DNA from: an uncultured Chloroflexota bacterium
GTDB taxonomy: Bacteria > Chloroflexota > Dehalococcoidia > CAUJGQ01
Length of the DNA: 64,000 bases
Assembly: GCA_937879875.1 (NCBI GenBank)
Contig: CALFMN010000021.1
Location: 1-64,000, forward strand
Reading direction: 5' to 3'
Shown here: piece after piece, positions 51,601-58,182 of the stretch
How positions within the stretch are numbered: the first letter of the stretch is position 1
How the letters are laid out: every line of letters starts with the position of its first letter
Notes under the pieces: model-generated
Seen by the model: the letters and a program-made list of their open reading frames with translations, nothing else
Databases searched by the model: none
What the model was told of the DNA's origin: nothing
Position numbers and translations under genes: made by a program

Positions 51601-52494
51601 TCACTCTTCGATGAGTTCGAGCGCGCCGCCGCGCTCGGGCAAGAAGACGTAGAGCCGGTCCGGCCGCACCAGCGCCGTCGTGCCGGCTCCCGCTTCGGTG
51701 ACCGCGATCCATTGCTCACCGCTGGCCGGATCGACCGTCGCCACGAGACCTGGCGATTTGACGGCCACATGGACGAGGCCGCTGTCCGGGTTGTAGAAGG
51801 TCGCATCGGGCGCTCCCGACAGCAGCCAGCGGCCACGCACGGCGCCGGTCGTCGAGTCCAGCGCCACCAGCTCGCCGGCGTCGCAGGCCACGAACAGCCG
51901 CCCTCCCTCCTCGTCGAGGTCGAGCCCATGGGCGCCGGCTGCCGGCAGCTCCCAGCAGCCTTGCTCGACGAAGCCGGCGAGCCGGACGGAAACGACCAGG
52001 GACGGCGCCTGAATCGCACAAAACACCCGTTCTTCCGCCTGATCGACCACGCACCACCGCGGGCTTCCCGGCAAGGCGAGCGTCTTCCCGGCGCCGCTCC
52101 CAAGATCGATGGCGTGCAGCACCGGCTCCTGGGTCTCGTCGCCCAGGCAGGCCACGAGTGCGAGCCGGCGCCCCGGCGCCAGGGCTACCCCGTTGGGCCG
52201 CGCGGCAGTAGCGTAGGTGCGCGTGCCGGCAAGCGTGCTCGCATCGATCGTCGTCACGCTGGCGGCAGCTCGATTGCTGACCAGCACCGTGCCGGCGCTA
52301 ACCACGACGCCGGCCGCTTCAGGGAACCCACGCAGCGTTTGCTCGCAGGTTCCAGCGACATGGTCGATCACAACAAGCGCGTCGGCCGAGGTGTGCGCCA
52401 CGAACACGCGGCCACGTGCAGCGTCGTAGGCGCCGTGGTCGAAGCGGTTGGCCGGACCGCCGGGAATCGGGATGAACCGCCCTTCGCGCAGCAT
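51601..52494 (-). CDS. YncE-like beta-propeller protein, ChrB-linked
   Basis: A 297-residue seven-bladed-propeller-like protein. Blades show the YncE/NHL-type pattern VFVAHTSADALVVID, VLVSNRAAASVTTIDASTL, LALVACLGDETQ, LFVACDAGELVALDS and VHVAVKSPGLVATVDPAS. No signal peptide is visible, unlike the lipoprotein propeller at 53964. It lies 10 bases after a ChrB C-terminal domain gene and 22 bases before the DUF2148 gene, so the three form an operon. The family usually binds small ligands or DNA; here, function with ChrB is inferred from the repeated pairing. Confidence 0.8.
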   Translation of the reverse strand: MLREGRFIPIPGGPANRFDHGAYDAARGRVFVAHTSADALVVIDHVAGTCEQTLRGFPEAAGVVVSAGTVLVSNRAAASVTTIDASTLAGTRTYATAARPNGVALAPGRRLALVACLGDETQEPVLHAIDLGSGAGKTLALPGSPRWCVVDQAEERVFCAIQAPSLVVSVRLAGFVEQGCWELPAAGAHGLDLDEEGGRLFVACDAGELVALDSTTGAVRGRWLLSGAPDATFYNPDSGLVHVAVKSPGLVATVDPASGEQWIAVTEAGAGTTALVRPDRLYVFLPERGGALELIEE

Positions 52495-52504
52495 CGTCGC
52501 GCGC

Positions 52505-52945
52505 CTACGTTCGGCCCGGTGCGGCGACCTGAGTCTGGCACCAGGCGTACAGCGCGTCGTACACGGGCAGTTCAGCGCTGAGTTGCTCGTGGTCGTTCTG
52601 ATAGACCTGTCGAAAGCCGGTGGCGATGGCGATCAGACCGCGCGACTCCGGCGTCAGATCGTGCGCCTGCGTATCCGCGCCGCGCACGATCAGCGCAAGC
52701 CGATTCAGCGCCGGGTCGCTGAGGCGGTACTTGTGGATGATCGCGTCGAAACTGCACTCCGCACCGTGGTGGCCCAGTTCGACGTTGGGAACGTCGTACG
52801 GAGTTGCCCCCTCCCGCTCGGCGGCCGCCAAAACCTGGTCCAGCGGCACGTAGAGGAACTCGGCGTCGGAGTCCACGAACCTCTTGATCAGCCAGGGACA
52901 GGCAATCCGGTCCACGTTTGGCCGCTCGCGGGTTACCCACTTCAT
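52505..52945 (-). CDS. ChrB C-terminal domain protein (stand-alone)
   Basis: A 146-residue protein equal to the C-terminal chromate-resistance domain of ChrB. MKWVTRERPNVDRIACPWLIKRF carries the family Arg/Asp/Cys block, read in parts as VDRIACPWLIKRF, and TPYDVPNVELGHHGAECSFD supplies the His and Cys cluster. ChrB in chromate operons regulates or assists the ChrA efflux pump, but there is no chrA here and no N-terminal DNA-binding domain in this copy. It is first in an operon with a propeller and a DUF2148 protein. A palindrome at 53005-53020 lies about 60 bases upstream. Confidence 0.85.
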   Translation of the reverse strand: MKWVTRERPNVDRIACPWLIKRFVDSDAEFLYVPLDQVLAAAEREGATPYDVPNVELGHHGAECSFDAIIHKYRLSDPALNRLALIVRGADTQAHDLTPESRGLIAIATGFRQVYQNDHEQLSAELPVYDALYAWCQTQVAAPGRT

Positions 52946-53004
52946 CGCAGAACTCCTTTGGTCGCTGACCTGTGGCGACCGTGCTATACCAGAGCCAACA
53001 TCTT

Positions 53005-53020
53005 CGCAACCACGGTTGCG
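53005..53020. promoter_or_regulatory. Operator-like palindrome CGCAACC-AC-GGTTGCG
   Basis: A perfect inverted repeat with seven-base arms, 60-75 bases upstream of the stand-alone ChrB-C start. The same half-site occurs twice upstream of the cytochrome b/ChrB operon at 57.6 kb, so a common regulator is likely. Confidence 0.55.
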
Positions 53021-53044
53021 CTACCATCGCCACCTGCGCCTGCG

Positions 53045-53617
53045 CTAGCTTCCCGGTGGGAAGCTGAACGGCGGCGGTGGCACAAACGGCGGGCCGTACT
53101 CCAGCACGATGTCCACGTGGGCCGCCAGGGGAATGGTCTCTGGTGCCCCCTGATAGAGCTGACCATTGACGTAGGCACGTAGCTGATGCTGGTCCTCGGC
53201 CGCCTGGTCGAGCAGGTGTGTGGCGTCAAGTGGCTGGCCCCAGACGCTGAAGAACTGCCCCAGCGTATAGGGGTGTGGCGCCGGGGCTTCGATGTGCAGG
53301 ATGCCGGTGGCATCGTGGGTGTGCAACCAGCTGATGCAGTCCCGCCGGAGCCCGATGCCGCCGGGCACCGCACGGGGTACGCCGTCCACGTACAGCGCGA
53401 GATGCGCATGCACGTGGTAGCTGAGCTGCTCCATGCTCGAACACCCGACACTCGCCTCCGCCGTGGTGCGCTCGGATCTCGCGGTCACGCGCCACGCGAG
53501 CATGCCCACGGCGACGAGGCCGATGCTCGCCGCTACCAGCAGCCACCACCGCCGCCGGGTGCGGCGCCTTGCGACGGCCGGCCCGCGTCGTCGGTTGGCC
53601 GCAGGGGTGCGGGGCAT
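53045..53617 (-). CDS. Membrane-anchored His-rich protein of unknown function
   Basis: A 190-residue protein with one N-terminal membrane segment (WWLLVAASIGLVAVGMLAW) and an extracytoplasmic domain. The domain has a dense set of His residues: QLSYHVHAHLALYVDG and CISWLHTHDATGILHIEAP, with LGQFFSVWGQPL. Two Cys are also present. This pattern recurs in hypothetical proteins of Chloroflexota- and actinobacteria-like genomes, and metal binding is the obvious inference. GAAGGAGA lies just before the ATG, and a palindrome GCTGTAACC-TG-GGTTACAGC lies 27-46 bases upstream. Confidence 0.7.
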   Translation of the reverse strand: MPRTPAANRRRGPAVARRRTRRRWWLLVAASIGLVAVGMLAWRVTARSERTTAEASVGCSSMEQLSYHVHAHLALYVDGVPRAVPGGIGLRRDCISWLHTHDATGILHIEAPAPHPYTLGQFFSVWGQPLDATHLLDQAAEDQHQLRAYVNGQLYQGAPETIPLAAHVDIVLEYGPPFVPPPPFSFPPGS

Positions 53618-53643
53618 CGGTTTCTCCTTCTTCCAGCAGTTCT

Positions 53644-53663
53644 GCTGTAACCTGGGTTACAGC
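53644..53663. promoter_or_regulatory. Operator-like palindrome GCTGTAACC-TG-GGTTACAGC
   Basis: A perfect inverted repeat with nine-base arms immediately upstream of the His-rich membrane protein gene, ending inside the terminal codons of the SDH remnant. The inner AACC...GGTT matches the GCAACC-GGTTGC palindromes nearby, but the outer bases differ, so it may bind a different regulator. Confidence 0.5.
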
Positions 53664-53967
53664 ATAGCACTCGCCAAGCGGATGCCATTGAAGCCGTGGA
53701 AGACCGTGAACCCCAACAGCGAGCCATCGACAACCCTCCATAGGACCATCTGTAGCCGATAGGCAATATCCCGAAACAGGATTGTGTGGCCGCCGCGGCC
53801 TGGCTGCCCTATCTTACCCAGGTTGCCGAGGTGCAGCACGCCAGTGTGAATGCCGAGCAGCACGACCAGTGCCACACCGGTCAGGCGCTGAAAAAACCAC
53901 GGCCAGAAGACCGCTCATTCCGGGAGGCCGGAGTTGGGGGAGAGCTAGGCTGCGTCGCGGCCGTCAT
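53657..53967 (-). pseudogene. Frameshifted succinate dehydrogenase membrane-anchor remnant
   Basis: The ATG at 53967 overlaps the stop of the propeller lipoprotein (ATGA). That frame reads about 28 codons and stops at GGFFSA-stop (near 53880). In a neighbouring frame the sequence continues as WFFQRLTGVALVVLLGIHTG, then LFRDIAYRLQMVLWRVVDG and FTVFHGFNGIRL, the signature of SdhC/SdhD-type anchors, up to 53657. A single missing base between CG and TGG near 53889 would join the two into a protein of about 105 residues. The C-terminal third helix of the family is also missing. It is decayed or the base is a sequencing error. Confidence 0.6.
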
Positions 53968-55010
53968 GGTGTTCCTTTCGGTGCGGGTTGGCTATTTGTC
54001 GGTGCCATCACCCGGAGCACCGGATGGCCGCCGACGTTTTCGAGCGGGAAATAGATGCGATGGGTCTCCTGGTCGACGGCGACGGTATGGGCGTTGGCGG
54101 CCAAAAGCGCCTGGCCGAGCTTGGTCACGCTGCCGTTTTGTTCCTGGAAGACTGCCACGACGCCGCTTTCCGCCGCCACGTAGAGGCGCCCCAGGCCGGC
54201 ATCGAAGGCCAAGACATCGGGCTGGTCACCGACGGTCTGGGTGTTGGTGATAGTGTGGGTCTGGAGATTGAAGACGACGAGCGTCGCGTTCTCATCGCAG
54301 GCGATGAATGCCAGGCGGGTCGCCGTGTCGACGAGCAGGCCGTGCGCGTGCCCACAACCGGGCAAGGCGTAACGGTCGAGCACCCGGTCCTGTGCCGGGT
54401 CAATCGCCACCAGTTGGTTGGTCGCACCGACCGCGGTATAGATACGCTTGCTCACCAGGTCGTACTGTATGTTGCCGACATCGCCGCCGACCGGAATGCT
54501 CGCGGTCTGCTGGTCGGTTTGGATGCCGACCACAACGACCGCGCCGCCGTGCTCGTCGGAGACAAACACCTTGTGGTCATCCGGGTCGAAGGCCAGCCCG
54601 TCGGGATAGTCGCCGCCGGCGGTCCGGTCGGTGACCGCCAGGTTCATCATCTCAATCGCCGCCACCTGGTGGCTGCCGGTCGCCGAGGCGTAGACTCGCT
54701 TAAGCGCTGGGATCGCTAGCACTCCATGCACTTGCGAGATATTGAGAACGCTACCGACCACCTTCTCGGCCTGGGTATCGACGACGATAACGGTGCTTGC
54801 ACCCAGGTGCGCGATGTAGAGCCGGTGCGCTTCCTGGTCGAGGCTCTGGTAGTCGAGGCGTGAACTGCTGCCTGGCAAGGGGATATCCGCGACCGGTACG
54901 AGGCCAAGCATGTCCGACGGGTGGTCGCGTTGACCGCCGGTCGCGGTGCCACGACAGCCACTCAGTACCATGGCCAGACTCAGACTCAGACCAAGCACCA
55001 CCCGTCTCAC
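53964..55010 (-). CDS. YncE-like beta-propeller lipoprotein, ChrB-linked
   Basis: A 348-residue exported propeller. GTG 55010 has AAGGAG four bases upstream and begins VRRVVLGLSLSLAMVLSGC, an ideal lipoprotein signal; the frame extends to 55031 (GTG) but is less well supported. Blades read LYIAHLGASTVIVVDTQ, KRVYASATGSHQVAAIE, KVFVSDEHGGAVVVVGIQ and LAFIACDENATLVVFNL. It is the extracytoplasmic counterpart of the propeller at 51601 and likewise sits in a ChrB-containing operon. Its stop overlaps the SDH remnant's ATG (ATGA), implying translational coupling. Confidence 0.85.
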   Translation of the reverse strand: MRRVVLGLSLSLAMVLSGCRGTATGGQRDHPSDMLGLVPVADIPLPGSSSRLDYQSLDQEAHRLYIAHLGASTVIVVDTQAEKVVGSVLNISQVHGVLAIPALKRVYASATGSHQVAAIEMMNLAVTDRTAGGDYPDGLAFDPDDHKVFVSDEHGGAVVVVGIQTDQQTASIPVGGDVGNIQYDLVSKRIYTAVGATNQLVAIDPAQDRVLDRYALPGCGHAHGLLVDTATRLAFIACDENATLVVFNLQTHTITNTQTVGDQPDVLAFDAGLGRLYVAAESGVVAVFQEQNGSVTKLGQALLAANAHTVAVDQETHRIYFPLENVGGHPVLRVMAPTNSQPAPKGTP

Positions 55011-55031
55011 AGCACTCCTTTCTGTGCTCAC

Positions 55032-55394
55032 TCAGAGCACGAACAGGTCCACCCCCATCGCCACCACACCGGCAATCGCCGCCGCACCCACCACCCGGCC
55101 GGCTGGTTCCTGCCGTTCCCGGGCGAGCCCCAGGGCCAGCGCCGAGGTCATAAAGGCGAGCACGCCACTCCCCGCATCGGCCCAACTCAGGCCAACGACC
55201 GGTGCATCGACGTTGAAGTTGCTACCGTGGGTGCTGTTTAAGACGAGGTTCCAGGCGATGAACCCGACCACGGTCGCGACGCCAGCGACGGCAAAGCGGC
55301 CGCGGCACCGCGCCCAGGGCCAGGCGGTCAGGACCAGCGCCGCCAGGACGCCCGCGACGAGCGCAAAGGCGATGATGTCACGGACGGCAAACAC
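55032..55394 (-). CDS. Four-helix membrane protein
   Basis: A 120-residue membrane protein. GTG 55394 has GGAGG seven bases upstream and begins VFAVRDIIAFALVAGVLAAL; the frame extends to 55463 without a box. Four hydrophobic segments follow: ALVAGVLAALVLTAWPW, VAGVATVVGFIAWNLVL, SGVLAFMTSALALGLA and VVGAAAIAGVVAMGVDLFVL. A Cys-bearing loop (ARCRGRF) and a motif LNSTHGSNFNVDAP lie between. I do not recognise the family; a heme- or quinone-binding role is conceivable only from the cytochrome context. Confidence 0.65.
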   Translation of the reverse strand: MFAVRDIIAFALVAGVLAALVLTAWPWARCRGRFAVAGVATVVGFIAWNLVLNSTHGSNFNVDAPVVGLSWADAGSGVLAFMTSALALGLARERQEPAGRVVGAAAIAGVVAMGVDLFVL

Positions 55395-55495
55395 CCTGTT
55401 CCTCCACAGATAGGTAGGCTCGTTGTTACTGATTTGACAAGGGCAACCGCCGTCACAGGCCACGCCCGCGTGCGCGAACCGCCGAGAACGCCGCG

Positions 55496-55927
55496 TTAGG
55501 TGGTGGCAGCGCCGGTGACGAGGGCCTGCGCGCGTCCGGCGTAGAGACCGTCGAACAGGGGCTCGGTCAACGCGAGCACCTCGGCATCACTGCGCACCAG
55601 CACCAGCCCGCGCAATAGCACATCCAACCCCGGCGCTTCGGGCGCATCGTAGCGCTCGTCGGCCAAATCGGCCTCGTGGACGATGCGGGCGATGTCCCAG
55701 AGTACCGGGTCGGTCAGCTGGTAGTGCTTGAGCATGGTCTCAAACGAGCAGTCGCCGCTGTGGTGCGAGAGCGGGACGCCGCGCATGTCAAACGGGGTCG
55801 CCTCAGCCGGCACCTCAGCCGGGTCGTCGACGAAGACGAAGGTCGCGGCCGGGTCGATGTGGCGGCGAATCAGCCAGGCGCAGGCGGCGCGGTCGATATG
55901 ACAGCCCGCCCGAGTGGCCCACTTCAT
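55496..55927 (-). CDS. ChrB C-terminal domain protein (split ChrB, second half)
   Basis: A 143-residue C-terminal ChrB domain, paralogous to the one at 52505. MKWATRAGCHIDRAACAWLIRRH is the opening block (parts IDRAACAWLIRRH), and TPFDMRGVPLSHHSGDCSFE the His/Cys cluster. The ATG overlaps the stop of the upstream ChrB N-terminal half (ATGA), so ChrB is made here as two coupled polypeptides rather than the single 300-residue protein of chromate operons. Confidence 0.88.
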   Translation of the reverse strand: MKWATRAGCHIDRAACAWLIRRHIDPAATFVFVDDPAEVPAEATPFDMRGVPLSHHSGDCSFETMLKHYQLTDPVLWDIARIVHEADLADERYDAPEAPGLDVLLRGLVLVRSDAEVLALTEPLFDGLYAGRAQALVTGAATT

Positions 55928-56397
55928 GACGGAACCTCCATGGTCTGGGCCAGCGCCTCGATAGCGAGGCGGGCCGCTTCCCGTTCCGGCGGCGGGAAAT
56001 AGTCGCGCTCGCCAATCCGCCGGAACTCGCGACGCAGCCGGGCGAGCGTGCGGCGCTGGATCAACTCGGGGGTCTCCTGCGCCGCCCGGGACACGTCGAT
56101 GACCGCCCGGTACTCCTCAGCCACGGCCGCCTTCAGCTTGCCGACGAGCTCTTCCTCCTGACCGACGGAGGTTGGCTCGGCAAACCAGAGTGAAGCCTCC
56201 CCGCCGGCTTCGATGACCTCATCCGCCAGCCACTCGAACCGCTCGCGGTTCCGACTGGAAAACGGCAGGCCGACCAGACTGTCCAGCACCTGCACCGCAC
56301 CCAGGCGTTTGAGCTTGCGCCACAAGGCGATACGGGGCGTCGAGGGTTCGCGGGGGAGCCGGTAGGCCAAGAGCACCCAGCGACCGTGCCCATCCAT
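55924..56397 (-). CDS. ChrB N-terminal domain protein (split ChrB, first half)
   Basis: A 157-residue ChrB N-terminal domain. WVLLAYRLPREPSTPRIALW and KRLGAVQVLDSLVGLPFSS are the conserved entry, followed by a long amphipathic helical region (RTLARLRREFRRIGERDYF). This half is thought to sense or bind DNA in ChrB. ATG 56397 has GAGAGG eight bases upstream. It follows the cytochrome b C-terminal gene by 24 bases. Confidence 0.85.
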   Translation of the reverse strand: MDGHGRWVLLAYRLPREPSTPRIALWRKLKRLGAVQVLDSLVGLPFSSRNRERFEWLADEVIEAGGEASLWFAEPTSVGQEEELVGKLKAAVAEEYRAVIDVSRAAQETPELIQRRTLARLRREFRRIGERDYFPPPEREAARLAIEALAQTMEVPS

Positions 56398-56421
56398 CAA
56401 CGACGCCTCTCCTGCCTGAGG

Positions 56422-57348
56422 CTAATTCACCCCGAGGCCGGACGCGGGGTGGAGCTGCCACGGCCACAACAGCTCTTGACCCTCCCCGCGAAACGCGGTC
56501 CCGGAAATGGTGAGCACGATGTAGACCGTCATGAAGCCGGTGAACAGAGCGTACATCGTGCCGCGCTTGCCCAGCGGGCCGTAGCGCCAACGTAGCAAAA
56601 GGATGAGGACAAGCGGTAGGCCGACCATGCAGGCGATGGGGATGCCCTGTTCCACGATCCAGGCGGGCAGGTTCAAATTCAGGAAGTTGGAATCCAGTAA
56701 CTTCAACTGGTGGAAGGGCATGTAGGGAATGTGCGTCGTCCATTTGGGCCAGGTAATGCCGGTCTGAATGCCGCGCACATTGCGCAGATAGGCGGGCAGG
56801 TGGTGGGCGGTGCCCGGCGTGCCGCCCTCCTTAAGGCAGCTCCACAGCTTATCTGGCTGGCTGACGCAGTTGTAGAGGATGTCCTGCGTGCCGTTGTCGT
56901 AGAGGATGAGCAGCCAGGTGACGATGAAGGCGAACGCGGCCGAGAAGAGCACGATGTTCACGGCCTTCGGGTGGCCGCCCCACCATACACCCTGGCCGTC
57001 GTTGCTGCGGTCGAGATAGGGAATCGCGGCGAGCAGAATCAGGGCGACGGTCGGCACCACGACACCGGCGAGCGCGGGGTGCATGTGCAGCAGCAGCTCC
57101 TGCAGGTTGAGAAAGTACCACGGCGCCTTCGACGGGTTCGGCGTGATGTTAGAGTTGGCCTGGTCCAGCAGCGGGGCGTTGACAGCGGTGGCCAGCGCCA
57201 TGAGCAATACCGTGATAAAGACCGCCGAGATGAACTCGACGAAGACGAGGTCCGGCCAGACCAACACCTCCTCGTCGCGCTCGCGACGGGCGCGGGGATT
57301 GGCGTGGGCGCGGGTGGGGACCTGTGCGCGAACGGGTGCACCAGCCAT
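56422..57348 (-). CDS. Cytochrome b C-terminal domain subunit, orphan
   Basis: A 308-residue membrane protein with the C-terminal (subunit IV/PetD-like) domain of cytochrome b. NPSKAPWYFLNLQELLLHMHP is the quinone-site hallmark, read as NPSKAPWYFLNLQELL. There are about seven hydrophobic segments, more than PetD, and no heme c CxxCH. The heme-binding N-terminal half of cytochrome b and a Rieske protein are not in this window, so its redox partners are elsewhere or lost. ATG 57348 has GAGG six bases upstream. It is second in an operon that begins with a 41-residue membrane peptide and continues with split ChrB. Confidence 0.82.
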   Translation of the reverse strand: MAGAPVRAQVPTRAHANPRARRERDEEVLVWPDLVFVEFISAVFITVLLMALATAVNAPLLDQANSNITPNPSKAPWYFLNLQELLLHMHPALAGVVVPTVALILLAAIPYLDRSNDGQGVWWGGHPKAVNIVLFSAAFAFIVTWLLILYDNGTQDILYNCVSQPDKLWSCLKEGGTPGTAHHLPAYLRNVRGIQTGITWPKWTTHIPYMPFHQLKLLDSNFLNLNLPAWIVEQGIPIACMVGLPLVLILLLRWRYGPLGKRGTMYALFTGFMTVYIVLTISGTAFRGEGQELLWPWQLHPASGLGVN

Positions 57349-57401
57349 CAGTCGCCTCGCTCTTGGAGGTGGTGTCGCGGTGAGGGCGCGGGCCGGCGGC
57401 G

Positions 57402-57527
57402 CTAGGCCTGCCACCAGCGACCGAACAGGTACATCCCGACCAGGCAGACCATGACGGTGAGGAAGACGAAGAGGACTTCGAAGATGTCGCCGGGTGGCCG
57501 GCCGAGGACCCAGGGCGCAAGCAGCAT
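57402..57527 (-). CDS. 41-residue membrane peptide, first gene of cytochrome b/ChrB operon
   Basis: A small gene, MLLAPWVLGRPPGDIFEVLF to GRWWQA, with one transmembrane helix (FEVLFVFLTVMVCLVGMYLF) and a Trp-rich end. The ATG has GGAGGGG just upstream, which supports it as real. Size and position recall the tiny subunits of cytochrome complexes. It starts 99 bases from the nearer of two palindromes at 57.6 kb and lies 53 bases before the cytochrome b gene. Confidence 0.7.
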   Translation of the reverse strand: MLLAPWVLGRPPGDIFEVLFVFLTVMVCLVGMYLFGRWWQA

Positions 57528-57625
57528 GGCACCCCTCCGAGGCGCAGATGATACCGACCCCAGGGGTGACTAGTGTTGGGTCGGGTGGTGCCCGCTCTTC
57601 ACGGTAGACAGTATCACCGTACTAT

Positions 57626-57666
57626 GCAACCACGGTTTCCTATCAATAACACTGCAACCATGGTTG
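57626..57666. promoter_or_regulatory. Tandem operator-like palindromes upstream of cytochrome b/ChrB operon
   Basis: GCAACC-AC-GGTTTC (57626-57639, one arm imperfect) and CAACCATGGTTG (57655-57666, perfect) are spaced about 29 bases apart, roughly three helical turns. They share the half-site CAACC of the palindrome at 53005 and lie 99-139 bases upstream of the 41-residue peptide gene. Confidence 0.55.
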
Positions 57667-57807
57667 TGTGGCTACCCAGCTCACCGCACCGGTGTGCAGG
57701 CAGGGGGCTGCGGAGCGGGAGAATAGCTGGCTCGCTGACGCCCCGCGGATGCCGCCCTCCACCACTCTGATCGAGGCCGCACTCGTGTTGTCTGGTATCG
57801 TAGGCTC

Positions 57808-58053
57808 ATGCCGACGAACGAACAGCAGGAACGCACGGCGCAGGCGCTCGCGCTCTATGAGCGCTTCGGCAAGCCGCTTGAGGCCGAACACACCGGTGAG
57901 TTCGTCGCGATCGCGCCGGACGGCCGGACGCTGCTGGCGCCGACCGTAATCCGTGCGCTGACTGATGGAGCTGCCAGCTTTGGTCGCGGCAATTTCATTT
58001 TCAAAGTCGGAGAGATCGCCGCTGCTAGCTGGAAGACCCCGCGAATGATCTAA
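57808..58053 (+). CDS. Small protein of unknown function
   Basis: An 81-residue hydrophilic protein starting MPTNEQQERTAQALALYERF with a block EHTGEFVAIAPDGRTLLAP that is typical of short conserved hypothetical proteins in this type of genome. No signal peptide, membrane segment or known motif. It is divergent from the cytochrome b operon, which would place it under the same palindromes. No strong ribosome binding site is seen. Confidence 0.55.
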   Translation: MPTNEQQERTAQALALYERFGKPLEAEHTGEFVAIAPDGRTLLAPTVIRALTDGAASFGRGNFIFKVGEIAAASWKTPRMI

Positions 58054-58182
58054 CTGGTCCTTTGTGGTCAAGCTCGGGTAGGTCTTGCGAGAGATCGGGC
58101 GACATCAATAGTCACTGCGCTAACTTCTCGCCGAAGCGCACGGGAGAAGTACCTCCTCTGACAGCAGGCACGCGGGCAGAAC

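Noticed and set aside
50871..52103. A single 410-residue minus-strand frame over both the DUF2148 and the propeller genes
   Set aside because: The part above 51578 overlaps the propeller gene in another frame and has no family character; the DUF2148 protein has its own ATG and ribosome binding site.
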